Numbered from the stretch's first letter, positions 7,470-15,841 are shown. The stretch: 27,813 bases of DNA from CAYVMN01 sp964452575 (GCA_964452575.1 CAYVMN010000028.1:1-27813), one strand, 5' to 3'. Notes: generated by a model not told the origin, from the sequence alone. Numbers and translations: made by a program.

Positions 7470-8390
7470 CTATTTTGCATCAGGAATCGCGTCCGGGAAA
7501 AAGGCCTGCCGCCCCTCGATCTTGTAATTGGCAATAAGCGACTGGCCCCTTGGAGATACCAGCCATCTGGCAAATAGGTCCGCCTGTTTAAATTGTACAT
7601 AAGGGAACCTCTTTGGATTAAGAGGGATGATTCCATAAGGGTTGAAAAGCCTTGGGTCTCCTTCACAAAGGATTTCCAGATCCAGCCCCTGCTTCCTCCC
7701 AAATTTGTATTTCAGGTAGGTTCCCCGATCAGCCAGGGTATATGCCTGTTTCTCCTCGGCGTAGGTCAACGTCTTACCCATTCCTTGACCGATGGAGATG
7801 TACCACTCGGCGAGACCACCAGGGTACTGGAAGCTGAGAGAAGTTTTTTTCCCCTTCTTGACAATTTCCGAAGTCTTGGTCTCGAGCGGGAGCCCTGTGG
7901 CCTTCCAGAGTGTCTGCTCTTTGGTATGGGTTCCGCTATCATCCCCCCTGGATATAAACTTGGCCTTTGACTCCGCAATCCTTCTCAAGGCCTTGGCCAC
8001 GTCCCGCGATCCCCGCACTCCCACAAGATCATCTGATGGACCCAGGATGACAAAGTCGTTATGCATTACGCCTAAGCGGTAGGCCCCGTATCCCTGGGCC
8101 ACAAAGTCGTCTTCCCTTTTCTTGGCGTGCACAAATATGACATCCACGTTTCCGTCCATTCCATCCCGGATAGCAGCCCCTGTCCCTTTGGCGAACACCT
8201 TCACGCTGATATCGGTGTCTTTTTTGAATTCAGGAAGTAACACATCCAGGAGCCCTGAGTTCTCAGTGCTGGTCGTAGTGGCCATCTTAATGGTATTTGA
8301 TTCAGCCATTGCAGGAATGTGGTCAAAAAGATTAGCAACAAGAACAAGAATAATAAGGCCGAATCGCATAATGCCTTGCGTGATATTCAT
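7470..8390 (-). CDS. TupA-like periplasmic tungstate/molybdate-binding protein
   Basis: A 306-residue extracellular solute-binding protein with an N-terminal signal segment ending near PAMAES. Signatures of the TupA group are present: ATTTSTENSGLLDVLLPEF, DVIFVHAKKREDDFV, and FISRGDDSGTHTKE..LW. TupA binds tungstate with very high affinity for delivery to a TupB/TupC ABC importer. No such permease or ATPase gene is in the window, so the partner must be encoded elsewhere. It follows the porin gene by 18 bases on the same strand and is probably co-transcribed with it. Tungstate versus another oxyanion cannot be proven from sequence. Confidence 0.85.
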   Translation of the reverse strand: MNITQGIMRFGLIILVLVANLFDHIPAMAESNTIKMATTTSTENSGLLDVLLPEFKKDTDISVKVFAKGTGAAIRDGMDGNVDVIFVHAKKREDDFVAQGYGAYRLGVMHNDFVILGPSDDLVGVRGSRDVAKALRRIAESKAKFISRGDDSGTHTKEQTLWKATGLPLETKTSEIVKKGKKTSLSFQYPGGLAEWYISIGQGMGKTLTYAEEKQAYTLADRGTYLKYKFGRKQGLDLEILCEGDPRLFNPYGIIPLNPKRFPYVQFKQADLFARWLVSPRGQSLIANYKIEGRQAFFPDAIPDAK

Positions 8391-8408
8391 CTCCGCCTCC
8401 CTCCTCTA

Positions 8409-9836
8409 TCAAAGCACCAATTCGCAGCGTGTTAGAACAACATCCTCGTGGTCCATTTTTGTATCCTCCACGGTGATTTCGTCACCAAATTTCATATGAT
8501 AGTAATTCAACATGAATCTTACCATTGAGACCGGATACCAGTTAATTCCTAAGGAGAATCCTGTCGCTTTATTTGTGTACTTGGTAGGGTCAACAAATCC
8601 CTGGTCAAGAAGCCCCTGGTCTCCCTTCACAAACTCGAACCTGACCCCAATCTGCCATGCACCCCATCCGGGCCCCCCTATCCTGAAGGGCCTCAGCGGC
8701 ACAATTCGCCCTGGTTTGCCTTTCTTAAAAACAAACTTCTCACCGGTCAGGCAATGGGAAAGGGTAATATAGCCACCCGATATGCTGTAATCACTCTTCA
8801 GGTCACCGTACCTCAGGCCTTCTAAGTTGACCATCATATACTCGCCCTGCAGTTTCGTCGAACCCCAATCCCAATAGAGCTCCAGCCCCCCCCTGGTCCT
8901 TCTGCCGCTTTGCACTGTACTATTGTTCATTGCCATATATGTGGTCCCGCCGGCCGTCTTCCATTTTCCCGAATTCCACCACTGGCTTGCGGTCAAATCC
9001 TCGTTTCCATAGGTGAATGAACCGCCTAGGCGGAGGCCTTCTAAGGCCTTGAGCCCAGATCTTAAGAAAGGAGCGATCACAACTCTACCGGCAAGGTCCT
9101 TGCCGTCGTCTACATCGGCTGCATTCTTTTTATAGCCGTCAAAGAGCCCTATTTGATAATAGAACAAATCATCACCGATATCCCCATGGAACATCATTCC
9201 TATGTCCCGGGAGGGAGCTATTTTATTTGCGATCGAGCGTTCTATAAAGTCAATCCAGTTGTCTGAGTGCATCTCCTCCATAGAATAGGGAACCTTGAAT
9301 TGACCGAAGAGAAATTGTGCTGGCCGGAAATATTGCACATTCATAAACCCATCATTCAGTTTGGGGCTACCGGCAAATTCCCCTTCAATCCTAAAACTAT
9401 AATACTTAAATAGCCTTCCAGCGAGGGCCAGCCTCGCCCTACGGACAAAAAAGGAATCGTGGTTGGGGTTATCACCCAGATAGGCCTTGAAATCCCCTTG
9501 AAAACGTCCACGAAGCCTTATAATTGATTCTTTATCCTCGGTCTCGAGATAAAAGCCATTCTTGAACCCTGCAGCTACCTTTGGCTTTTTTCCTTCCTCT
9601 TTTTTCTTTTTCAGTTCTTTTTCTTTTGCAAGCCTTTCTTTCTCAGCGGATTCTTCTTCCTTGGCTTGCTTGAGGAGGTCTTCATACTGCTCTTTGGTAA
9701 TGATGTTCTTTTCGATCAGGATCTCCAGGATCCTCTCGTTTACCGGCTTCTTTTTCTCTTCCTGGGCAGCAATCATCCCTGGCCAAATGAGAGTAACGAT
9801 CATGAACGAAATAATGAGATTAAGCAGCTTTGCCAT
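8409..9836 (-). CDS. OprO/OprP-like (phosphate-selective porin family) outer-membrane protein
   Basis: About 475 residues with a signal peptide ending near IAAQ. A Lys/Glu-rich coiled-coil segment (about residues 30-85) follows, then a beta-barrel of the porin O/P type. Typical wording includes IRLRGRFQGDFKAY, FFVRRARLALAGRLF, FRIEGEFAG and FLFGQFKVPYSMEEM. These porins form trimeric channels favouring anions. Next to a TupA-like protein it may pass tungstate, molybdate or another oxyanion across the outer membrane; this role is inferred. Two adjacent ATGs occur (9839 and 9836). The second is better spaced, 5 bases, from the AGGAGGA Shine-Dalgarno. Confidence 0.88.
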   Translation of the reverse strand: MAKLLNLIISFMIVTLIWPGMIAAQEEKKKPVNERILEILIEKNIITKEQYEDLLKQAKEEESAEKERLAKEKELKKKKEEGKKPKVAAGFKNGFYLETEDKESIIRLRGRFQGDFKAYLGDNPNHDSFFVRRARLALAGRLFKYYSFRIEGEFAGSPKLNDGFMNVQYFRPAQFLFGQFKVPYSMEEMHSDNWIDFIERSIANKIAPSRDIGMMFHGDIGDDLFYYQIGLFDGYKKNAADVDDGKDLAGRVVIAPFLRSGLKALEGLRLGGSFTYGNEDLTASQWWNSGKWKTAGGTTYMAMNNSTVQSGRRTRGGLELYWDWGSTKLQGEYMMVNLEGLRYGDLKSDYSISGGYITLSHCLTGEKFVFKKGKPGRIVPLRPFRIGGPGWGAWQIGVRFEFVKGDQGLLDQGFVDPTKYTNKATGFSLGINWYPVSMVRFMLNYYHMKFGDEITVEDTKMDHEDVVLTRCELVL

Positions 9837-9840
9837 CATT

Positions 9841-10080
9841 TCCTCCTTTGTCGAAAAGTTTGATATTGATAGATTCGCAAAAAGCCATACACAGCACTTT
9901 AGGTCAATCCGGTGAAACCTGTGCGAGCGAAGGCGGGGAACAGCAATCCCGGGATCCGGCCTATAGAACGGGACTGAACTCCCGTCCCCTGCCCTCGCGA
10001 GGGCAGGCCCTGGAGGAGAGACGGTCTAGGAGGCTTCTTACGAGTCCATGAATTTTGCGATAGAGTTGATTTTCTTACTA
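9841..10080 (-). promoter_or_regulatory. Long structured 5' leader of the porin-tupA transcript (candidate regulatory RNA)
   Basis: About 240 bases lie between the predicted start of transcription and the porin ATG. They contain a perfect 20-bp palindrome at 9988-10007 (CCTGCCCTCGCGAGGGCAGG), a 6-bp stem hairpin at 9968-9985 (ACGGGA/TCCCGT), and AATCCCGGGATT nearby. On the transcript, CCUCCU (10033-10028) and UCCUCC (10017-10012) are complementary to the AGGAGGA ribosome-binding site at 9847-9841. A switch that hides the Shine-Dalgarno is therefore possible. A molybdenum/tungsten-cofactor-type riboswitch is a guess from context; I could not match a known consensus. Confidence 0.45.
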
Positions 10081-10085
10081 TGCGC

Positions 10086-10115
10086 CTTATAGTTCATATT
10101 AGATAATTTTGTCAA
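10086..10115 (-). promoter_or_regulatory. Sigma-70-type promoter of the porin-tupA unit
   Basis: On the minus strand a perfect TTGACA (10115-10110) is followed 18 bases later by TATAAG (10091-10086). The surroundings are very AT-rich. Transcription would begin near 10079. No other promoter as good is seen upstream of the porin. Confidence 0.6.
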
Positions 10116-10204
10116 TTATTTTTTTCAAGAAATCTCATTTTACTACTAATAAACCTCATAATGACTTATATAAACCAATAATAACAGAAATAAGCGAGCG
10201 TTAA

Positions 10205-10432
10205 GCGGTCAGGAATTTTTCTGCTCCGATCTGGCTCTCAATCGTCCGCCTCCACAGGATTGAAGATGGACTACTGCACATCGAGAATGTGGACGTTCTC
10301 GACGGCACACCACTTCTGCACATTAAGCCGTACGTGCCAGAATTTGATGCTCAAACAGGCCTTTGGACAGGCTGGCTTGAAGAAGCAAGAAGGACTGTGT
10401 CGCACCGTAAGTCCGATGATCGATTCAGATAA
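10205..10432 (+). pseudogene. trmO: C-terminal fragment of tRNA m6t6A37 methyltransferase TrmO (TsaA/YaeB)
   Basis: The frame containing ATT at 10259 reads LSIVRLHRIEDGLLHIENVD, then VLDGTPLLHIKPYVPEFD, and ends in KSDDRF plus one residue and a stop. This is the C-terminal half of TrmO, the family that methylates the t6A base at position 37 of certain tRNAs. An in-frame stop lies at 10202 and there is no start codon, so the N-terminal half is missing. The retained end looks natural. It is a broken remnant, probably left by a deletion or rearrangement; a working copy should exist elsewhere if the function is kept. Confidence 0.8.
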
Positions 10433-10580
10433 GTTCGCGAACAAGTCCATGCATGGAAAACAACAGGCCAAGAAGGTGCTGTTGGAAAGCGCGGAATATC
10501 GCAACACCCTTGAAAACATGGGGGAGTGCTGTTATGAGGTTGACTTGGCTGAAGGGCAGGGGATCATCGTTCGTCCTTGA
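10416..10580 (+). CDS. Small hypothetical ORF overlapping the TrmO remnant
   Basis: A 54-codon reading frame begins MIDSDKFANKSMHGKQQ and ends AEGQGIIVRP. It overlaps the last codons of the TrmO fragment in another frame. I do not recognise it. No clear Shine-Dalgarno precedes the ATG. A longer frame from 10260 exists, but its first half is the out-of-frame shadow of the TrmO fragment. It may be non-coding. Confidence 0.2.
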   Translation: MIDSDKFANKSMHGKQQAKKVLLESAEYRNTLENMGECCYEVDLAEGQGIIVRP

Positions 10581-10692
10581 CCTTCATGCCCGGTTTCCCT
10601 ATACTCCTCATAAAATGTAGCTGGTAGCTGGCCGAAAGTATCGAACATCGCTACAATTCTATCAAGTACTCAACTTTGAGGGGTGTGACAAA

Positions 10693-11157
10693 ATGAGAGT
10701 AAGTGCTTTTACTATTTCAGGTTTCCTTATTGCGTTCTTGTTTGCAGGAGGAGGGCCCTCTTTGGCTGAGGATGATGCAATCGGATACGTCAGAAAAGTC
10801 GAAAGGCCTGCATTCGTGGTGAGACAGGGGAGGAACCGAATCGCTGATATAGGTCATCCAGTATACATGAACGACCTGCTGAAAACAGGGGAGACTGGCG
10901 CTATGGGGATTACCTTCAAAGACAACACCATGATTTCGATCGGGCCAGATACCGAGTTTGTGGTAGATGAGTTTGTGTATCAGCCGCGGGAAAAGGCCCT
11001 TTCATTCACTTCCAGGATGACACGCGGGACATTGCATTTTGTGTCCGGAACAATTGCCAAACTTGCTCCCAAGTCAGTGTCAGTAAAAACACCGCCGGGA
11101 ACTATTGGCATTCGGGGAACTCGCTTTCTTGTCAAGATTGAGGCGGATCAGCAATGA
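10693..11157 (+). CDS. FecR-domain periplasmic protein
   Basis: A 154-residue protein with a signal peptide (hydrophobic residues about 5-25, ending PSLAED) followed by a FecR domain. The domain shows VRQGRN, VYMNDLLKTGETGAMGITF, DNTMISIGPDTEFVV, then SVKTPPGTIGIRGTRFLV, typical of the family. It lacks the anti-sigma N-terminus of true FecR, so it is a stand-alone periplasmic FecR-domain protein of unknown ligand. GAGGGGTGTG precedes the ATG. Its stop overlaps the start of the OmpA-like gene by four bases (ATGA), implying translational coupling. Confidence 0.88.
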   Translation: MRVSAFTISGFLIAFLFAGGGPSLAEDDAIGYVRKVERPAFVVRQGRNRIADIGHPVYMNDLLKTGETGAMGITFKDNTMISIGPDTEFVVDEFVYQPREKALSFTSRMTRGTLHFVSGTIAKLAPKSVSVKTPPGTIGIRGTRFLVKIEADQQ

Positions 11158-11768
11158 GATTCGAGGTCTCGAGCCTCTTTTCGGCTCTGATTACACTTCT
11201 GATCCTTCTGGCTGGTTGCGGTGGACTGCCTAAGAACTATGTGGTTCTGCTTAAAGATCTTGACGGAACCACCGGGGCGGTGACCGTTACCAACCCCTCC
11301 GGAAGCCGGGTGCTCGACAAGGCGGGTTTCGCTACAGGTATGGACAAAAAGGAAGAACCTCCAAGTGAACCTTTCCCAATGGGTGAAGAAGAGATCCGGA
11401 AGGTGTTTGGCAAGGCGCTTGACGCCAGCCCGGAGCCGCCTATCTCATTTATCCTATATTTTAAGCTAGACAAGACAGATCTAACACCGGATTCAGAAAA
11501 GCAGCTCCCGGAGGTTATTTCGGCCATTTTGCAACGAAAGGCTCCAAATATATCAGTCATTGGTCACACTGACCGGTCCGGCGATGAGGAATACAACTAC
11601 CGCCTTGCCTTAAGGCGTGCAGAGGCAATCCGGGACATTCTTGTGGGGGCCGGTTTTGATCCAAAGACCATTGAGGTGACCTCCCACGGAGAAAACAACC
11701 CGTTGGTAGAAACGGCCGATGGAGTCATCGAGCTAAGGAACCGTCGCGTCGAGGTAACGGTTCGTTGA
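11154..11768 (+). CDS. OmpA-family peptidoglycan-binding lipoprotein
   Basis: A 204-residue protein with a lipobox (LLAGC, Cys about residue 22), so it is a predicted lipoprotein. A linker precedes a C-terminal OmpA domain (about residues 98-204), with ILYFKLDKTDLTPDSEKQLP, VIGHTDRSGDEEYNYRLALR and RNRRVEVTV. Such domains hold the outer membrane to peptidoglycan through meso-diaminopimelate. It is coupled to the FecR-domain gene and converges on the CHASE2-cyclase gene. FecR-domain, OmpA and CHASE2-cyclase genes often occur together, so a shared envelope-sensing role is plausible but inferred. Confidence 0.9.
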   Translation: MRFEVSSLFSALITLLILLAGCGGLPKNYVVLLKDLDGTTGAVTVTNPSGSRVLDKAGFATGMDKKEEPPSEPFPMGEEEIRKVFGKALDASPEPPISFILYFKLDKTDLTPDSEKQLPEVISAILQRKAPNISVIGHTDRSGDEEYNYRLALRRAEAIRDILVGAGFDPKTIEVTSHGENNPLVETADGVIELRNRRVEVTVR

Positions 11769-11814
11769 GAACTGTAACCTGTCTGGCTTCTCTTGATACC
11801 ATTCCTTGCTTTTC

Positions 11815-13953
11815 TCACTTCTCGCTCAGGACCATGATAGTACCTTTCTCACCGTGCTGAAGGCGTTTCAGATGAAAGGCGATAAGTGGATCGTCGGGGT
11901 AGTCCCTGGCAAGGGCTGCAAATGCTTCTAGTGCTCCCGGGTCTTCGCGCTCTAATAAAGAGAACGCCTCCAGATAGGCAGTAGTGGCGGGGGACTGGGC
12001 CTTCTCATGTGTAAGGGGTTCGAATGCCTCAATACCTTGAGATTTCCCTTTAAGCACAAGGGTTCCCACTGGCCGACCAATAAAGTTTGGGCATTTGGCC
12101 ACAGTTGCCCCACTGACACAGATATGAGTTCCCAGATACCTGTTAGCGCCCTCAAGGCGGGCAGTTGTATTAATGGGGTCCCCGAGGGCACGGTAGTCGA
12201 ACATTGTCTTACCTCCAAAATTACCGACCATAACAACGCCGGTGTGAACGCCGATACGAGTTTCACCGAAGCTCATACCTTGAGCCTGTTTCTCCTTTCC
12301 AAAACCACGCGCAAATGCATCCATCTCGAGGGCACACGCAACCGCCCGGGCAGCATGATCAGGCTGGGTTACCGGGGCGGAGAACATGACGGCAACGGCG
12401 TCTCCCACAATCCTGTCCAGCGTGCCATCATGAGCAAAAGCGATCTTTATCATTTCGTCAAGGTAGGTATTGAGCAGAGACACGACCTCTGACGGTTTAT
12501 ATTTCTCCATAATAGATGTGAACCCGGCCAGATCGGTTAACACGAAGGAGCACTCCCGATTTTCTCCGCCAAGCTCTAGCTGGCCTGGGTTCTCTATGAG
12601 ATGGCGAACCAGGTTGGGTGACACATAGGTGGAGAAAGCGGAACGGATCCAACGCCTCTCACGTTCTGTCACGAGGTGACGCGGGATAGACCATGCAAGG
12701 AACATCACCACAAAGGAGACCGACGGGTAAAGGGGGTCGAGGAACAGCTTGATTTGAGTGAACGCATACCAAGCTGCCAAGAGGGTTATCCCCAATACAG
12801 CAGCGCTGATGAGTGCCGACCACAGAATGTTGAGCCGTGAGGCCATTGATACAAGGATCCCCCACATCATGATCAGATAGAGGGTAGTGGCTGCTTTCGA
12901 CCAGTCGGGACTTAATAGATAAGTTCCCTGAATCAGCTGTTCTGCGAGCTGGGTCTGGATTTCGACTCCTGGAATTATGCCGCCCAGGGGAGTGAAATGG
13001 AGGTCCTGAAGGCCTTTAGCAGATGTACCCACAAAGACAATGTGGCCAGCCAGCGACTCAGGTGCCACTTCACCCTCCAGGATTTTCCAGGAAGGGATGT
13101 ACCTTTCCGGCAGCGACTTGGAAAAATGGAGCCAGATCTCTCCGTGTTGATCGGTCGCAACCTGAAGTGATCCGATGCGGATGCCTGCTATACCGGTATG
13201 GCCGCCGAACCGTCCTTGTCCGCTGGCCCCCGAGGATTTGATCACGAAATTGCGGACCTGCTGGGCGACGCGTAGCGCCTCTGCGGCAAGGGATGGATAT
13301 AGCTTATCAATCATCCTCAATACAAGAGGGACGTGCCGGATCACTCCGTCATAATCAGGAATAAAATTAAAGGCGCCATTTCCGTCCGCCTTTTCCTCAA
13401 AAGCCTGCAAGTTGGTTATGGCGCCCTTAAAGATAGAGAGGAACTGTCTCGGATCATCCCCAGCAATTACGAAACGTGCCTTAAGGGCGGGCCGACTGTC
13501 CGATGGGCCTTCCCTCTTCACGGAAAAGCCGGTCACCACCGATCCTCCGCCGATGGCGGTCGCAAAGAGCTGGTCATGGTCTGGCAACCTCCTTACCAAA
13601 TCTGCCACTCCAGGCTCGTCAGGCCAGTTTCGTGCGAGTGCGGTAGGAGAAGTGCGATCGGGCTCAGCAAAAACCATATCGAAGACTATGGCCGCTGTCT
13701 TCATGGCTCTAAGTCGCTCAACTAGTTCTGCCATCCTGCTTCGAGGCCATGGCCATTGGCCATATTTTGCCAAGCTCGCTTCATCTATATCGATGATACA
13801 AACCGGCGCAGGCTGATACGCCCTGGGAGTCCACCGCTGAAAGGTGTCAAAGGCTGCATTACGCAAAACAACGATAAAAGGCGGTTCGGAGATTACCGCT
13901 GCAATCGCAGCGACCAGTACAGCCAGTGATAAGAAAAAAGATAGGTAACGCAT
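11815..13953 (-). CDS. CHASE2-domain class III adenylate/guanylate cyclase
   Basis: 712 residues. An N-terminal membrane segment (about 3-22) is followed by a periplasmic CHASE2 domain with CIIDIDEASLAKYGQWPWPR. A cluster of three membrane helices (about 350-430) precedes the cytoplasmic cyclase domain (about 465-650). The two metal-binding aspartates are present: Asp474 in LTDLAGFT and Asp518 in IVGDAVAV. The INTTARLE segment supplies the Asn/Arg pair for the transition state. The usual base-recognition Lys before IGD is Arg here (LDRIVGD), so ATP versus GTP preference is uncertain. It should turn an envelope signal into a cyclic nucleotide. The start is ATG, with a weak Shine-Dalgarno. Confidence 0.9.
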   Translation of the reverse strand: MRYLSFFLSLAVLVAAIAAVISEPPFIVVLRNAAFDTFQRWTPRAYQPAPVCIIDIDEASLAKYGQWPWPRSRMAELVERLRAMKTAAIVFDMVFAEPDRTSPTALARNWPDEPGVADLVRRLPDHDQLFATAIGGGSVVTGFSVKREGPSDSRPALKARFVIAGDDPRQFLSIFKGAITNLQAFEEKADGNGAFNFIPDYDGVIRHVPLVLRMIDKLYPSLAAEALRVAQQVRNFVIKSSGASGQGRFGGHTGIAGIRIGSLQVATDQHGEIWLHFSKSLPERYIPSWKILEGEVAPESLAGHIVFVGTSAKGLQDLHFTPLGGIIPGVEIQTQLAEQLIQGTYLLSPDWSKAATTLYLIMMWGILVSMASRLNILWSALISAAVLGITLLAAWYAFTQIKLFLDPLYPSVSFVVMFLAWSIPRHLVTERERRWIRSAFSTYVSPNLVRHLIENPGQLELGGENRECSFVLTDLAGFTSIMEKYKPSEVVSLLNTYLDEMIKIAFAHDGTLDRIVGDAVAVMFSAPVTQPDHAARAVACALEMDAFARGFGKEKQAQGMSFGETRIGVHTGVVMVGNFGGKTMFDYRALGDPINTTARLEGANRYLGTHICVSGATVAKCPNFIGRPVGTLVLKGKSQGIEAFEPLTHEKAQSPATTAYLEAFSLLEREDPGALEAFAALARDYPDDPLIAFHLKRLQHGEKGTIMVLSEK

Positions 13954-14067
13954 AAAAGGAGGCCCTTGACAACAAGAAGGTAGAAAGTCTATTTATGAAC
14001 CAGGTGTCATGATTTTAAGCCGCCACCCGCCTCACTCTTATTCCTTCCTTTGCAGTAGGACCAGGGA

Positions 14068-14121
14068 ATGAACAGCCAAATATTCGAGAAGATATTCGAT
14101 CTAAAGGATAAGGTAGCCATC
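14068..14121 (+). pseudogene. Possible N-terminal remnant of a short-chain dehydrogenase (SDR) gene
   Basis: On the plus strand AGGACCAGGGA precedes an ATG that reads MNSQIFEKIFDLKDKVAI. That is very like the first residues of SDR proteins (FDLKGKVAIVTGG). The similarity stops exactly where the minus-strand transglycosylase gene ends (14120), after which the plus-strand frame is only that gene's shadow. This suggests a rearrangement joined the start of an SDR gene to other DNA. With 18 codons the evidence is thin. Confidence 0.35.
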
Positions 14122-15697
14122 ATTTATCTTCTTCATGAAACCCCTTTTGGCTATCGGCTTTCTGAAATTGCTTTAGTTGCCTCCGCTTTTCTGTGAGCTG
14201 ATCAGCAATGAGCCGGTAGACCACATAATACTTGTAAATATTACTGACATATTGCACTGTTTCACGTCCGATCCTCTTTGCCGCCACCGCTTCCACATTC
14301 TGAAACCAGGTACCAGGATCAAGCCCTATTTTGGACACCTCTTTTCGGAGTTGTTCGATCCGAGCCGGACCGGCATTGTAAGATGCAGCCGTAAAAATGA
14401 GTTTGTTTAAGGTATCAATATCCTCATTTTTAAAGTAATTCCTATATATCCACCAGAGGTATTTCGAGCCTGCATGGATATTGTTCCCTATTTCTTCAAT
14501 ATTGGGGATATTAATAGGGTCCCCGGCGGCGGTACTTGGCAAGAGCTGCATTACGCCAATCGCACCGTCCGGACTGCGTTTGCTTTGATCTATTCGAGAC
14601 TCCTGGTAAGCAACCGCCGCAATTGCCAGCCAATCAATGTTGTATCTCTTACCATATTCCTTGAAATAGCTGGAGGCAGTGCTGAAACGTCCCAAGTCTT
14701 CATCCGACATACAATTTCGGACCCATTTAGTGTTTTGGAGGTAGCGTTTGAACATGATGTTTCCGAACAGAGTGTCTTTCTTGTGGCCTTCTACAAACTG
14801 GTTGATGGCTTCCTTAAGTTTGGGGCTGTTTTTGCGGATCATCCATGCTATCTCATCGCCCCTCTTTAATGCAATCTGAGGATAGAGGGTAATCTCTTTG
14901 AAAATCTGGGACCAAAATTTCGCAAGATAATTGTCTACCACGGTCATTGGAATCAGCCCGGCATTCACCATCTCCAGTATATCTTCGTCCTCCAGGTACT
15001 CACTGACCGGTTTCACAACGACCTGTGGCTTCTTCTTTTTTTTGAGTGCTTCGTTTAGGCGGAAAAGGCTTTCGTAATAACTGCTCGATCGTCTCACATA
15101 GATCTCTTTCCCCGAAAGGTCTTCAAGGCTTGACAGGTGGGGTGAACCTGGTCCGGCAACAACTATTTCATCCACGCCCTCAATTACCGGATCTGCGAAA
15201 TCAACAACTCTCTTCCGCTCAGGGGTAACGGTGAGAGCGGCAGCAGCGATGTCTCCCCGACCTTCAATCAGGGCGGGTATGAGCTGGTCGCGCTTAACCG
15301 GTATGACGATCACGTGAACTTTGAGGTGTTTCCGCTTGAGGTCCGTGTTTATGTGTTTCTCAAATGCCTTCAAGGCCTCATATGTGACCCCTCGCCTCTC
15401 AAAGCCGTCAAAAAAGTAATTGGTTTTGCTAAACGTTACCAAAACGCGAATAAACTCTCGTTTCACCATTCCGTCAAAATTACCGGTCCATTTTCGATCC
15501 AGCATCAAGGTCTTCTCAATCGAGGCTTCGTCAGTGGACGCCCTGGCAGGACCTGCTGAAATAATCAGGAATTGTACGAGAAAAATGATAAGGCAGATCC
15601 CATGTCTTTTTATCAAAAGGGGCATTAGGAGGAATCCAATTCGATTAAGCACCGACCACTTTGCATTTTTTAGGGTAATATTGGCATCATCTTTCAT
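14120..15697 (-). CDS. MltF-like membrane-bound lytic murein transglycosylase (SBP3 + SLT domains)
   Basis: 525 residues. An N-terminal hydrophobic anchor or signal (about 30-53) precedes a family-3 solute-binding domain (about 80-325: LIPALIEGRGDIAAAALTVT, PERKRVVDF). A C-terminal lysozyme-like SLT domain (about 350-495) follows. The catalytic glutamate is Glu366 in AYQESRID, followed by GAIGVMQLLPSTA and AASYNAGPARI. It should cleave the glycan strands of peptidoglycan, with the amino-acid-binding-like domain as sensor. The start is ATG with GAGG upstream. It precedes the cyclase gene on the same strand by 166 bases, so co-transcription is possible. The last residues may have been changed by the adjacent rearrangement. 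Confidence 0.88.
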   Translation of the reverse strand: MKDDANITLKNAKWSVLNRIGFLLMPLLIKRHGICLIIFLVQFLIISAGPARASTDEASIEKTLMLDRKWTGNFDGMVKREFIRVLVTFSKTNYFFDGFERRGVTYEALKAFEKHINTDLKRKHLKVHVIVIPVKRDQLIPALIEGRGDIAAAALTVTPERKRVVDFADPVIEGVDEIVVAGPGSPHLSSLEDLSGKEIYVRRSSSYYESLFRLNEALKKKKKPQVVVKPVSEYLEDEDILEMVNAGLIPMTVVDNYLAKFWSQIFKEITLYPQIALKRGDEIAWMIRKNSPKLKEAINQFVEGHKKDTLFGNIMFKRYLQNTKWVRNCMSDEDLGRFSTASSYFKEYGKRYNIDWLAIAAVAYQESRIDQSKRSPDGAIGVMQLLPSTAAGDPINIPNIEEIGNNIHAGSKYLWWIYRNYFKNEDIDTLNKLIFTAASYNAGPARIEQLRKEVSKIGLDPGTWFQNVEAVAAKRIGRETVQYVSNIYKYYVVYRLIADQLTEKRRQLKQFQKADSQKGFHEEDK

Positions 15698-15841
15698 CTG
15701 GAGCTACCTCATTTTACATGAAATTTTCCAACTTTGTAAATCCTAAAAGCATAGGAATTGTTATTTTGATCGATGAGTAGATGGTTAATGTCCAACCGAT
15801 AACCAAACGAGCGGTGGAGATAACAAAGGCAGGGTCATGAC

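Noticed and set aside
9901..10010. Cobalamin riboswitch on the plus strand (TCCGGTGAAACCTG resembles part of it)
   Set aside because: The remaining conserved boxes are not found and nothing suitable lies downstream on the plus strand.
10260..10580. 106-residue open frame read as a protein
   Set aside because: Its first half is the out-of-frame shadow of the clear TrmO C-terminal sequence. Only the last 54 codons could be independent, and they are listed with low confidence.
10621..10680. Sigma-54 promoter upstream of the FecR-domain gene (TGGCCGAAAGTATCG)
   Set aside because: The -12 element lacks TTGC, so the match fails where the consensus is strictest.
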